Positions 29,080 through 37,036 of a DNA stretch of 37,109 nt are shown here, piece after piece. Position 1 is the first letter of the stretch; the number at the start of each line of letters is the position of its first letter. The DNA is from JACJXF01 sp964349045 (GTDB lineage: Bacteria; Bacteroidota; Bacteroidia; Bacteroidales; GCA-2748055), in NCBI GenBank assembly GCA_964349045.1, contig CAYGFI010000027.1, positions 1 to 37,109 of the forward strand. The letters run 5' to 3'. The position numbers were made by a program, and so were the translations under genes. A model generated the notes under the pieces. The model made no database searches. It was not told the origin of the DNA and was given only the letters and a program-made list of their open reading frames with translations.

Positions 29080-29655
29080 ATGTCCGATAATGAGGTGATC
29101 CGTCTCGTACTTAAGGGTGAACGGGAAATGTACCGTATTCTTGTTGATCGCTACCAGTCTGTGATATTCAGGACCTGTATTGGTTTTGTACATAATAAGG
29201 AAGATGCAGACGACCTTACCCAGGAAGTTTTTATTCAAGCCTATCAATCTTTATCGGGATTTAAAGGGAATGCAACATTTTCTACCTGGATTTACCGGAT
29301 TGCAGTTAACGCATCTTTAAATAAAGTCCGGAAATCAACCGGAAATTTCATTGTTCAAAGGCTTACTAATCTTCCTGAAGCCGATAAAGAGTTAAAACTT
29401 TCTGTTAATGAAATTGAAAATCCTGAGACCTTATTAATTCGGGAGGAACACAGGAAATGGGTACAGCGGGCATTAGACAGTCTGCCTGATAACCAGCGGA
29501 TCGCAATTGTTTTGAGCAAATACGACGATTTGTCACAAAAACAAATAGCCGAAATTCTGAACACTACGGAAGGAGCCGTTGAAGCGCTTATTCAGCGTGC
29601 AAAATCAAACCTCCGTAAAAAATTATCCTCACTTCACAAAAAAAATCACAACTGA
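29080..29655 (+). CDS. ECF-type RNA polymerase sigma factor
   Basis: A 191-residue extracytoplasmic-function sigma factor. Region 2 (about 23-85) contains NKEDADDLTQEVFIQAYQSL and TFSTWIYRIAVNASLNKVRK. Region 4 (about 131-185) contains SLPDNQRIAIVLSKYDDLSQ and QIAEILNTTEGAVEALIQRA. The intervening acidic linker is normal. It is followed at 49 bp by a ZAS-type anti-sigma gene and then a CpxP/Spy-like gene, the typical order for a periplasmic stress module. Confidence 0.94.
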   Translation: MSDNEVIRLVLKGEREMYRILVDRYQSVIFRTCIGFVHNKEDADDLTQEVFIQAYQSLSGFKGNATFSTWIYRIAVNASLNKVRKSTGNFIVQRLTNLPEADKELKLSVNEIENPETLLIREEHRKWVQRALDSLPDNQRIAIVLSKYDDLSQKQIAEILNTTEGAVEALIQRAKSNLRKKLSSLHKKNHN

Positions 29656-29704
29656 CCGTAGGAAAATAATAAGTTTTGTTTCTAATCATTAAAATCGGTT
29701 AAAA

Positions 29705-30124
29705 ATGAATTGTCAATTATGTCAAACAGAACTGGATGGGTATTGCGAAGGCAGGTTGCCGGATAATATCAGGAACCAGGTTGAAAAACACCTGGGAAGT
29801 TGTGTTAAATGTGCTGAAAGTTTTCGCATGATTACACTTTCAAACAGAATTTTCAAAGAGGAAAGAGAATTACAATCAAATCCATTGCTTTCTTCGAGGA
29901 TTATGGCTGAAATTGAAAACCGGGAAAAGTTTGTACCGGAAAAAGAAACGGTTTTTGCCCGGGTAATAAGACCTGCTCTTATAATGGGATCTATGGCTGC
30001 AGCGATTTTTACCGGGATTGTCCTTGGTAATTTTTCAGGCAACTCCCAAAATACTATTCCCGATGAATTGGCAATGATTGACGATTCAGCAATAGAGTCA
30101 ATAATAATGCTTACCAACGAATAA
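29705..30124 (+). CDS. Zinc-finger anti-sigma factor (ZAS type)
   Basis: A 139-residue membrane protein that should bind and hold the preceding sigma factor. The N-terminal zinc-binding domain has Cys3, Cys6 and the ZAS motif H29-x3-C33-x2-C36 (EKHLGSCVKCAESF). One transmembrane helix (about 90-110; ALIMGSMAAAIFTGIVLGNF) precedes a short acidic periplasmic tail. It sits 49 bp after the sigma gene and 11 bp before the next gene. Confidence 0.88.
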   Translation: MNCQLCQTELDGYCEGRLPDNIRNQVEKHLGSCVKCAESFRMITLSNRIFKEERELQSNPLLSSRIMAEIENREKFVPEKETVFARVIRPALIMGSMAAAIFTGIVLGNFSGNSQNTIPDELAMIDDSAIESIIMLTNE

Positions 30125-30135
30125 ACACTCAGAAT

Positions 30136-30690
30136 ATGAAAAGTAAAAACAACTTTAAATTTCTAGTCTGGGCCATTGCGGTGCTGGCGATAATGAACCT
30201 GGCAACTATTGGTACCATCATTTTTAACCGGTACAGATCTCCTAAAAAAATCGGAATAACTGTTTTACCTCAGAAGAGATTCGATAAAAATTCTATTAAG
30301 TACTCCGGCAGGTTTTTTCGTGAGAAACTCAATTTTAACCAGGAACAGATGAAGTGGTTCTCTGAATACAATCCGGTTTTCAGACAGGGTGCTCAGAATA
30401 TAAACATTGAATTGGCTAAAGCACGCTTCCAGATGCTTGAAGAAATGTCTAAAAGTGAAAGCGATACCGTTAAACTTAATCAACTATCTGATTCCATTGG
30501 TGTATTGCATTCATCGCTTAAGAAACTGACATTTCGGTATTACCTGGAACTCAAACAAATATGCAATCAGGATCAGAGAGTGAGGCTTCAGTTACTATTC
30601 AGGGATATGTTTGCAGGTGACGAACACATGAGGGATGGCGCTGACAGGGGACCTTATGGCAGGCAATATGGACGAAAAATCAGAAAATAA
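30136..30690 (+). CDS. Spy/CpxP-like periplasmic stress protein (anchored)
   Basis: A 184-residue protein with a membrane anchor at about 8-30 and a helical, charged periplasmic domain. LTxxQ-like motifs LNFNQEQ and CNQDQR flank long helices (NINIELAKARFQMLEEMSKS, SDSIGVLHSSLKKLTFRYYL), resembling the Spy/CpxP/CnrX heavy-metal sensor group. The C-terminus is basic and Gly-rich. As third gene of the sigma/anti-sigma operon it may sense envelope or metal stress and act on the anti-sigma factor. The cysteine and histidine content is low, so metal sensing is not assured. Confidence 0.75.
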   Translation: MKSKNNFKFLVWAIAVLAIMNLATIGTIIFNRYRSPKKIGITVLPQKRFDKNSIKYSGRFFREKLNFNQEQMKWFSEYNPVFRQGAQNINIELAKARFQMLEEMSKSESDTVKLNQLSDSIGVLHSSLKKLTFRYYLELKQICNQDQRVRLQLLFRDMFAGDEHMRDGADRGPYGRQYGRKIRK

Positions 30691-30882
30691 TTATTGCATC
30701 AAAAAGTAACAATTATCAATCAAATCCGTTAAGATACAACCCTCAGAAATAACCGGTGGTTAAAGTACCTGGGGTAGTTAAATTTTTAATGAGATTAAAG
30801 CTTTTACAATTTCAACATCAAAGTTTAATACAAGACAAGAAACTTTATAATTGGACTATAATTAGAAACAAAAACCTAAATC

Positions 30883-31776
30883 ATGAAAACGAAAAATATA
30901 GTATTAGGATTAATGATCATATCAGGTTCCATATTTTATACACAATCTTGCACGAAGGATGATGAAGGAACTATTTCCGCAACCGATTTGTCCCTTGCCC
31001 AGGATGAAATATATGCAGACGCGATGTTTGAAGAGGTGGATAACCTGGTTACTTCTGAAATAATTACCCTGGATGGCAATGGCTATACAGCTTCAACGTT
31101 GAAATCTTTTACAGAAGATGTTTGTTTTACCGTAACGGTTGATCACCCTGATTCGACCCATTTCCCTAAAGTTGTAAAAATGGATTTCGACGATGGTTGT
31201 TCGGTGGTTTTTAATGGTGATACCATAACACGTAAAGGTCAGATTATTGTAACTATTACTGATCGCTGGTTTAAACCCGGATCGAAGCACATTGTAACTT
31301 TTAAGAATTTCTCCATGAACGGTGTTAAGATTGAAGGTACAAGAACCACAACCAATCTTGGACTGAATGAACAAAATCATCTTGAATTGGGAATTGAACT
31401 TCAGAATGGAAAGATAGTATTCAACGACACCGCATTTATAACCCGTGAGGCAAGCCATGTTCGTGAGATAATCCGTAAGTTCAATCCCCGGAACGACACC
31501 ATCCTGGTTACCGGTACAGCTAACGGCATCAATGTTCTTGGCGAAGTTTACACACGCGAAATTACTGATGCCCTTGTGCTGGTGCATTGTGAAGGCTATA
31601 ATTGGAGGTGGATAATTTCGGGAGGACAGATTGAGATTTCAAACAGTGTACGGGGAAATACAACTATTGATTTTAACGGGAGTGGTTGTGATGGAGAGGT
31701 GATTGTAAATAAGAACGGTTACAGGCATACCTATAATTTTAAGTATAATCATCGAAATAATCAAAGTGGGCATTAA
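30883..31776 (+). CDS. Putative lipoprotein, unknown function
   Basis: A 297-residue exported protein with a lipoprotein signal (MKTKNIVLGLMIISGSIFYT then QSC, Cys23). An acidic linker (KDDEGTISATDL) follows. The mature part is rich in beta strands with Asp/Thr pairs (VTVDHPDSTHFPKVVKMDF, DDGCSVVFNGDTITRKGQII, TFKNFSMNGVKIEGTRTTTN) and ends with GSGCDGEVIVNKNGYRHTYN. Two cysteine pairs could form disulfides. I do not recognise the family, though similar 250-300 residue lipoproteins are common in Bacteroidetes. It follows the stress operon by 192 bp in the same direction and may be part of the same response. Confidence 0.65.
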   Translation: MKTKNIVLGLMIISGSIFYTQSCTKDDEGTISATDLSLAQDEIYADAMFEEVDNLVTSEIITLDGNGYTASTLKSFTEDVCFTVTVDHPDSTHFPKVVKMDFDDGCSVVFNGDTITRKGQIIVTITDRWFKPGSKHIVTFKNFSMNGVKIEGTRTTTNLGLNEQNHLELGIELQNGKIVFNDTAFITREASHVREIIRKFNPRNDTILVTGTANGINVLGEVYTREITDALVLVHCEGYNWRWIISGGQIEISNSVRGNTTIDFNGSGCDGEVIVNKNGYRHTYNFKYNHRNNQSGH

Positions 31777-31883
31777 GTGAGAAGAAAGAGTAATAAGTAT
31801 ATATTGAGTTAGCAGGCGGTTTCGGCTACTTTAAGAACAGACAAAGTAATTTTATATTGAATCAGTAAAAAAATCTTATTCTC

Positions 31884-32048
31884 ATGAATAAAATAATTAT
31901 TCAAGAATAAATTAAATGTACAAAATGTAAATTGCCACAGTCACGTCAGCATGTTATTTTTGGAGAAGGAAATATAAATGGCGGGATATTTATTATTGGT
32001 TAGGCCCCCGGCAGGGATGAAGATATACAGTGCGGCCATTATAGTTAA
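31884..32048 (+). pseudogene. Family-4 uracil-DNA glycosylase N-terminal remnant
   Basis: The plus frame from ATG 31884 reads MNKIIIQE, stop (31908), then IKCTKCKLPQSRQHVIFGEG, NINGGIFIIG, stop (TAG, 32001), then APGRDEDIQCGHYS and a stop at 32046. CxxC, then R..VVFGEGN, then FIGxAPGxxED are the sequential landmarks of family-4 uracil-DNA glycosylases; the TAG replaces the residue before APG. The rest of the roughly 190-residue protein is missing. Two in-frame stops plus truncation mark a dead gene. It immediately precedes the radical SAM gene. Confidence 0.8.
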
Positions 32049-32071
32049 AGGATTGAAATACCAGAATAATA

Positions 32072-33010
32072 ATGTATAAGCATCTTTTCGGACCAGTCCC
32101 CTCGCGCAGACTGGGTATGTCTTTGGGAATTGATTTGATACCTAAAAAAGTCTGTTCTTTAAACTGTGTTTACTGCGAAGTCGGTAAAACTACTAAACTT
32201 ACTCTTGATAGAAAGGAGTATGTAAAATACGACCAGGTTGTTGCTGAATTAAAGCAATTTATGAGCAATGGTACAAAAATCGATTATATTACATTTTCAG
32301 GCTCGGGAGAACCCACACTCAATAGTCGTATAGGAGATGTGATAATTTTCATCACGAAAGAGTATCCTGCAGTAAAAACCGCGGTTTTAACAAACGGGTC
32401 TTTATTATTTGATAAGAAATTAAGAACAGAACTATTACAAGCCAATGTCATTTTACCTTCTTTAGATGCTGCGAGTCAATCAGTCTTTGAAAAAATTGAC
32501 CGGCCATATTCAAACCTTAAAATAGAAACTTATATTCAGGGTTTGATTGATTTAAGGAAGGAATACAAAGGAAATATATGGTTAGAAATATTCTTACTGA
32601 AGGATTATAACGATTCAGAAAAAGAATTGGATTTGCTTAAAAAAGCAATTCTGAAAATCAATCCCGATAGTGTTCAGTTAAATACCCTGGATCGTCCGGG
32701 AACAATAGCGGGACTGGTACCTTTATCAAAAAATGAAATGCAGGAAATTATCGATTATTGGAACCTGCCACATGTCGAAATCATTGCATCAGCTCAGGAA
32801 CGAACATCTGTTGAATCCTATAGCGGCGATATTGAAGCCGCCATTTTAGAAACAATAGCTCGTCGCCCATGTACGCTTGATGATTTGCATCGTTTCCTGG
32901 GTATTCATGTTAATGAAATAAATAAATATTTAGGAACTTTGGAAGCGAACAATAAAATTGAGTCGGTTAACCTTGAGAGAGGTGATTTTTATGAATTAAA
33001 ACATAAATAA
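32072..33010 (+). CDS. Radical SAM protein with C-terminal winged helix
   Basis: A 312-residue radical SAM enzyme of the group starting with FGPVPSRRLGMSLGIDLIP (COG0731-like). The [4Fe-4S] ligands are Cys28, Cys32 and Cys35 in CSLNCVYC, the SAM-binding GSGEPTL follows, and the TIM-barrel strands (AVLTNGSLLF, VILPSLDAASQSVFEKIDRP) are typical. Residues about 248-312 form a winged-helix-like tail (AILETIARRPCTLDDLHRFL) that may contact nucleic acid or a partner. Substrate is unknown; some annotations of this group call it wyosine-synthesis-like, which is not supported for bacteria. It follows the uracil-DNA glycosylase remnant and precedes the convergent NifX-like cluster. Confidence 0.85.
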   Translation: MYKHLFGPVPSRRLGMSLGIDLIPKKVCSLNCVYCEVGKTTKLTLDRKEYVKYDQVVAELKQFMSNGTKIDYITFSGSGEPTLNSRIGDVIIFITKEYPAVKTAVLTNGSLLFDKKLRTELLQANVILPSLDAASQSVFEKIDRPYSNLKIETYIQGLIDLRKEYKGNIWLEIFLLKDYNDSEKELDLLKKAILKINPDSVQLNTLDRPGTIAGLVPLSKNEMQEIIDYWNLPHVEIIASAQERTSVESYSGDIEAAILETIARRPCTLDDLHRFLGIHVNEINKYLGTLEANNKIESVNLERGDFYELKHK

Positions 33011-33069
33011 TCATTTCCCGGAACTGAACGAATGCCCGTTTACACTGATTATTGGATTTGAATGTAATT

Positions 33070-33267
33070 TCATGCTTCAGGATGTGAATTTAGATATGTA
33101 CGAAGTCTTTTTCCTGCTCCATTTCCTCCACCCGAATTGCGACGTTTACCCATTCCTTTTCCAAGCTTTTCAATCACATTGATCGCTGATTTATCACAAC
33201 AACGACCAAGTCCCCGACCTGTTTCAGAACCCTTATTTTCAGGCCCTGTTCTGTTCATACTTGGCAT
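33070..33267 (-). CDS. DUF5320-like small Gly/Cys protein
   Basis: A 65-residue protein starting MPSMNRTGPENKGSETGRGL then GRCC, the recurrent start of the DUF5320 family (MPxxDRTGPxGxGPxTGRGxG.C). The C-terminal half is Lys/Arg/Gly-rich (LGKGMGKRRNSGGGNGAGKR). The function of the family is unknown. It is commonly found beside NifX/NifB-like iron-molybdenum cofactor proteins, as here. It is on the same strand as the three genes that follow in coordinate order, 59 bp from the first. Confidence 0.75.
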   Translation of the reverse strand: MPSMNRTGPENKGSETGRGLGRCCDKSAINVIEKLGKGMGKRRNSGGGNGAGKRLRTYLNSHPEA

Positions 33268-33326
33268 AATTTTAAATGTTTAAGTAGCTTAATAATCCAA
33301 ATACTCCTGACAATTAAATTGTTTTT

Positions 33327-33707
33327 CTAATGATTACAACTGTGTCCTTCTTCATGATGATGATCATGTTGAGAACATGAAACTCCTGAATCAACCAATG
33401 TCCCCTTAAAATAATTTTCAGCCAGAATAGTTACATTTCCTGAACATCCTCTGACCACTTCAATTCCATGATTGTTCAGAACATTAATGGCTCCTTCACC
33501 TATACCACCTGCTAGCATCACGTCAACGCCGATTTGCTGAAAAACAGCGGCTATGTTTGATTTACATCCGCAACCCCGCGGCGAAGGCAGAATTTCTGAT
33601 TTTATAATTTTAGAATCATTATCCGCGGTAATGATTGTGTACATTTCACAATGTCCAAAGTGATTGTCCACGATATTTCCTGAGGTAGGAATTGCAATTT
33701 TCATCAT
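33327..33707 (-). CDS. NifX/NifB-like metal-cluster-binding protein, His-tailed
   Basis: A 126-residue protein of the dinitrogenase iron-molybdenum cofactor binding fold (MTH1175 type). The motifs are IAIPTSGNIVDNHFGHC (4-20), SPRGCGCKSNIA and VMLAGGIGEGAINVLNNHGI. The C-terminus carries a metal-binding tail (SCSQHDHHHEEGHSCNH). Such proteins carry or store Fe/Mo-type clusters. Their presence does not imply nitrogen fixation, and no nif structural gene is seen. It lies between DUF5320 and a second NifX-like gene. Confidence 0.85.
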   Translation of the reverse strand: MMKIAIPTSGNIVDNHFGHCEMYTIITADNDSKIIKSEILPSPRGCGCKSNIAAVFQQIGVDVMLAGGIGEGAINVLNNHGIEVVRGCSGNVTILAENYFKGTLVDSGVSCSQHDHHHEEGHSCNH

Positions 33708-33807
33708 ATAATAATTTATTTTAGTGGGATGATAGTACCCCTATGCACCTGATTTTGTTTTAATTGTATTTGTGCTTGGAAAACATGAGGGTTTCATATT
33801 AATTTTT

Positions 33808-34125
33808 TTAATGGTTTAGCAAATCTATAATATCCTGAATAGTTTTTTCTTTGTTTTTAAGTATAATCATTTGAATTTTAAGACTATCGATCAGAGGCTT
33901 TACTTTGCTGCCAAGTTCACCGGTTACAATTTTTACTACCTCCCGGGAAGCTATAAATTTTACCGATGCAACTCCAGCTTCTTCATTAAGATCTTTATAC
34001 GGGTTGGGACAAAATTCCATTCCCCTTGTTTGGGTATCATAAAAAACGAAAAATGAACAACGGCCAAAATGTATGTCTAATTTAGCATCCGGGTTATTTC
34101 CGCTTGAGGTGATGACTATTTTCAT
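33808..34125 (-). CDS. Second NifX/NifB-like metal-cluster-binding protein
   Basis: A 105-residue relative of the preceding protein. The start is MKIVITSSGNNPDAKLDIHF followed by GRCSFF, giving the HFGRC cluster-binding motif at 19-23. GVASVKFIASREVVKIVTGE and LGSKVKPLIDS match the second half of the fold. It lacks the His-rich tail of the 33327-33707 protein. It lies 27 bp downstream of the DUF134 regulator gene. The two paralogues may hold different clusters or act in sequence. Confidence 0.82.
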   Translation of the reverse strand: MKIVITSSGNNPDAKLDIHFGRCSFFVFYDTQTRGMEFCPNPYKDLNEEAGVASVKFIASREVVKIVTGELGSKVKPLIDSLKIQMIILKNKEKTIQDIIDLLNH

Positions 34126-34152
34126 TATTGTCAGAAATTATTAAATTTTTTT

Positions 34153-34566
34153 CTATTCCGGAGAATCATCATAATATACGAAATCAGATGAACCACAGAG
34201 TGCACAACTGGTAACTTCATTCTCTTTTGATGGATGGTTAAACCAGCAACCGCATTTATTACATAAGTACCACTCACTATCGAAATACACCTTGCCACCC
34301 TCGAAAACGATAGGCTTTCCATGAACAAACGCCTGTGCCACCTTACGCCTTGCACTTTCATATATACGAGCATAGGTAGGGCGTGAAATTCCCATAGCAT
34401 TCGCAGCTTCTACCTGTCCGTTTAATTCAAAATCGCTAAGCCGGATCGCCTCATACTCTTCATAATTCAGAACAACCGGATTATTTTCTTCAGGTAGTCC
34501 TATTGGTCTGAATCCCTTAAAATGAGGGGGATTTGGCATTCTTCTGATTAGTTTGGGTCTTGGCAT
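34153..34566 (-). CDS. DUF134-family DNA-binding protein with zinc ribbon
   Basis: A 137-residue protein with the DUF134 signature MPRPKLIRRMPNPPHFKGFR at the start and HTH NGQVEAANAMGISRPTYARI near 49-68, similar to sigma-70 region 4. Its C-terminal zinc ribbon comprises LCNKCGCWF and SCALCGSSDF. It leads the cluster DUF134, NifX-like, NifX-like, DUF5320 on the minus strand and is the likely regulator. The dyad 34580-34605 in its promoter could be its own operator. Length is slightly above that of simple DUF134 proteins because of the ribbon. Confidence 0.87.
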   Translation of the reverse strand: MPRPKLIRRMPNPPHFKGFRPIGLPEENNPVVLNYEEYEAIRLSDFELNGQVEAANAMGISRPTYARIYESARRKVAQAFVHGKPIVFEGGKVYFDSEWYLCNKCGCWFNHPSKENEVTSCALCGSSDFVYYDDSPE

Positions 34567-34579
34567 ATATAATGATCAT

Positions 34580-34605
34580 ATGTTCGATACAAATATAATG
34601 AACAT
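34580..34605 (-). promoter_or_regulatory. Promoter and operator-like dyad of the DUF134/NifX cluster
   Basis: TATATTTG (minus strand, 34590-34597) matches TAnnTTTG and is flanked by the inverted hexamers ATGTTC (34580-34585) and GAACAT (34600-34605). The dyad is centred on the -7 box, 24 nt upstream of the start at 34566, which suggests repression at this promoter. Confidence 0.5.
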
Positions 34606-34713
34606 TTGCTAATAATAAAAATATTCTTTAATTTTGATGTGTTTAATTGGCATTATTTAATTTGAGTTGCAGGAACGAGAATAGAATACAACTATTTATA
34701 AAAAGACACAACC

Positions 34714-34938
34714 ATGAATAAAGTATTAGTTAAATGGTTATTAATCATTTCCGCATTACTTTTTATGGATTGGTTAATCATGATATTCCTTGGATGTTTT
34801 TCGAGTATGTGTCTTGCAAATGAAAAGTTTTACTGTTCGGTATACTGTTATATTGGGATCACTTTATTAACTTTTACCTTGCTAATAATTGGATATCTTT
34901 TATTGAGACAATGTTACAGGAGCAAATCAAAAATTTAG
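34714..34938 (+). CDS. Small Cys-containing two-helix membrane protein
   Basis: A 74-residue protein with hydrophobic segments at about 8-28 and 45-66. A short loop rich in cysteines lies between them (LGCFSSMCLANEKFYCSVYC), and the tail is basic (RQCYRSKSKI). The CxxxxC and CxxxC spacing could hold a metal or disulfides on the outer face. I recognise no family. It is divergent from the DUF134 cluster and upstream of the truncated peroxiredoxin. ATG 34714 follows an A-rich leader. Confidence 0.5.
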   Translation: MNKVLVKWLLIISALLFMDWLIMIFLGCFSSMCLANEKFYCSVYCYIGITLLTFTLLIIGYLLLRQCYRSKSKI

Positions 34939-35021
34939 CAGAAAAGTGCTTTAAAATGGCCAGCCAACAGTAAACGATAAATTTAGAAAAATCAGATTAT
35001 AAAACCTTAAAATTCAGCAAA

Positions 35022-35120
35022 ATGGAAAATGAAATCATTAGTATGCCGCGGATCGGTGATCCTGCACCCGAATTTAAAGCGGTTCTGGCCGCTTTAATTT
35101 TATACTCTGTTCACAGCTAG
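35022..35120 (+). pseudogene. Truncated 2-Cys peroxiredoxin (N-terminus only)
   Basis: The frame reads MENEIISMPRIGDPAPEFKA then VLAALILYSVHS and stops. The first 21 residues match the start of AhpC/Prx-type 2-Cys peroxiredoxins (SMPRIGDxAPxFKA). After that the family continues with VTTQG..., which is missing, including the PxxFTPVC active site. The break coincides with the hairpin at 35074-35097. It is the product of a deletion that brought the convergent methyltransferase gene next to it. Confidence 0.7.
35074..35097. terminator. Bidirectional terminator-like hairpin
   Basis: The 9-bp arms TTAAAGCGG (35074-35082) and CCGCTTTAA (35089-35097) surround a 6-nt loop, followed on the plus strand by TTTTATAC. 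On the minus strand it is immediately downstream of the methyltransferase stop. It lies inside the peroxiredoxin remnant. Confidence 0.65.
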
Positions 35121-35702
35121 CAAAAACACAGGATATTCAATCCCTGTGGGCCGCTTTACTACAAAACAGGTCTTATATTCACCATGGCTGAACCCCTTGT
35201 GATCCAAAGTTTCAATTAGCCTGGCAGGGTCAAATCCTAAATGCACTTTCACCTCGGGACCATGAAAGGAGCCGTCTTCAGGATATAGATCAGCTATTGC
35301 CAGGATTCCTCCAGGCTTAAGAAGTGAATGGAATTTACCGAGAATCAGGTCAATATTATTGACATGGTGAAGTACCATCTGGTTATATATAATGTCAAAT
35401 TTCCCCACATAATCGTTATGTTCCAGGTCAAACCATAAAGGATGGATATGGGGTGTATTGAAAAATTCTTTTTTCTCTTCACAAACTTTTATCATTTCCC
35501 TGGAACTGTCCATCAGTACAATTTCCGAAAACTTATATTTCAGTATAAAGCTTAATATACCGGTTCCGGCTCCGTATTCAAGCGCCTTAAAGGAATTGTC
35601 AGCGGGAACTATCTTTTCCAGTTCAGCAGCAATAGCTTCAGACCGGTCAAGATGCATTTTATCATTGTCCCAAACGCGGGCGCGGGAGTCGAATTCGCTC
35701 AT
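35100..35702 (-). CDS. Class I SAM-dependent methyltransferase
   Basis: A 200-residue Rossmann-fold methyltransferase. SAM motif I is ALEYGAGTGILSF (about 40-52), then the acidic motif IVLMDSSREMIKVCEEK, motif post-II FDIIYNQMVLHHVNNID and motif III LLKPGGILAIADLYPEDGSF. The start MSEFDSRARVWDNDKMHLDR is typical of a group of small methyltransferases with unknown substrates. It starts 12 bp after the AAA ATPase stop on the same strand, so the two may be co-transcribed. Confidence 0.85.
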   Translation of the reverse strand: MSEFDSRARVWDNDKMHLDRSEAIAAELEKIVPADNSFKALEYGAGTGILSFILKYKFSEIVLMDSSREMIKVCEEKKEFFNTPHIHPLWFDLEHNDYVGKFDIIYNQMVLHHVNNIDLILGKFHSLLKPGGILAIADLYPEDGSFHGPEVKVHLGFDPARLIETLDHKGFSHGEYKTCFVVKRPTGIEYPVFLLAVNRV

Positions 35703-35714
35703 GATGTAAGAAAT

Positions 35715-37034
35715 TTATTTTTTTAAGGCAATCAATTTTTTCATATAATCAGCCATAAATAAAGGAATGTTTAACAAACCTCCATCTTGTTTTAGATTTT
35801 TCAGAGAATAACGGACACGAACTTTAGGTTGGAATTCTTTATTGTATAAGGTAAGGCTTTTACCGGTAACTGTGGAATCCGATTTTACCTCTATCGGAAT
35901 GATATCATTACCGTCCTGAATAAGAAAATCAATTTCGGCTTTGTTGCCCGATGTCCAATAGCGGGGAGGTGATTCGAACTGCCTAACCAGACTTTGCAAA
36001 ACATAATTTTCACTCAATGCTCCTTTAAATTCGGTAAATAACCTATTTCCTTCTTTAATAGCAACCGGATCCAACATTGAGAGACGCCGAAGTAATCCAA
36101 CATCCAGAAGATAAAGCTTAAACGATGAAAGATCATCATAAGCTGATAGAGGTAATCCTGGTTTTATATTCCGGTAGGTTTTATACACCAGACCAGCTTG
36201 CGAAATCCATAGAAGAGCATCTTCGTATTCACGGGCCCGGGCACCGGTTTTAACTACCTGATATAAAAATTTTTTGTTCTCACGAGCCAGCTGCGAAGGG
36301 ATCGAAGACCATATATAGCCAATTTTTGGAACAACATAGTTTTCGACATGTTTAGAAAAATCGAGAGTATATGTATCCAGAATATTTCGTAATACGGTTT
36401 GAGTCAGCTCAACATCCTCTTTTTCAAGCAAAGCAACAACGGCTTCAGGCATTCCTCCGCAAATAAAAAACTTCTTAAATTTTTCAATAAGAGGATAAAA
36501 AAAGATATCAGGAATAGGTGAAATTTCATCTATCTGATTAAGAAAGGAAATAAGAGTCGAGTCGTCTGCTGCTAAAAATTCGGTAAAAGAAAGTGGATAT
36601 AAAGTCAAAAGATCTACTTTACCGACCGGGAAAGAAGCACCCCGTGACAAAGTGACACCCAATAATGAACCAGCGCAGGAAACCACATATTCAGAAGCAT
36701 TTTCATTAAAATATTTAAGAGAGTTCAGTGCATCATTGCATTCCTGAATTTCATCAAAGATGATCAAGGTTTTACCTGGCACAATGGGTTTCCCATTCAC
36801 TAAGGATAAGTTTTGCAGAATACGTTTAGGGTCTTTTGAATTAGAAAAGTACTGTTTAAGATCCGGCTGCTCATCAAAGTTAAAATATGCCAGGTTTTCG
36901 AATTCTTCCCTGCCAAAACTTTTCAAAAGCCATGTTTTCCCCACCTGTCTGGCTCCTTGTAACAGCAATGGTTTACGGTTTAGAGATTTTTTCCATTCAG
37001 TAAGCTTGCTACTTATTTCCCTGTTAATTTTCAT
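35715..37034 (-). CDS. AAA ATPase with DUF4143 domain
   Basis: A 439-residue protein of the ATP-binding group often fused to DUF4143. Walker A LLQGARQVGKTWLL is at 24-37 (GARQVGKT 27-34) and Walker B TLIIFDEIQEC at about 89-99. Sensor-like CAGSLLGVTLSRGASFPVGK follows. The C-terminal DUF4143 includes the PD-(D/E)xK-like core AEIDFLIQDG with IPIEVKSDS. These proteins are widespread in Bacteroidetes, often in accessory regions. Function is unsettled; toxin-antitoxin or defence roles have been suggested. The start at 37034 is close to a CRP-type palindrome. Confidence 0.88.
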   Translation of the reverse strand: MKINREISSKLTEWKKSLNRKPLLLQGARQVGKTWLLKSFGREEFENLAYFNFDEQPDLKQYFSNSKDPKRILQNLSLVNGKPIVPGKTLIIFDEIQECNDALNSLKYFNENASEYVVSCAGSLLGVTLSRGASFPVGKVDLLTLYPLSFTEFLAADDSTLISFLNQIDEISPIPDIFFYPLIEKFKKFFICGGMPEAVVALLEKEDVELTQTVLRNILDTYTLDFSKHVENYVVPKIGYIWSSIPSQLARENKKFLYQVVKTGARAREYEDALLWISQAGLVYKTYRNIKPGLPLSAYDDLSSFKLYLLDVGLLRRLSMLDPVAIKEGNRLFTEFKGALSENYVLQSLVRQFESPPRYWTSGNKAEIDFLIQDGNDIIPIEVKSDSTVTGKSLTLYNKEFQPKVRVRYSLKNLKQDGGLLNIPLFMADYMKKLIALKK

Positions 37035-37036
37035 TT

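Noticed and set aside
33070..34566. Evidence for nitrogen fixation
   Set aside because: NifX-like folds occur widely in non-diazotrophic anaerobes, and no nifHDK, nifE/N or nifB radical SAM gene is recognised. The radical SAM protein at 32072 lacks NifB features.
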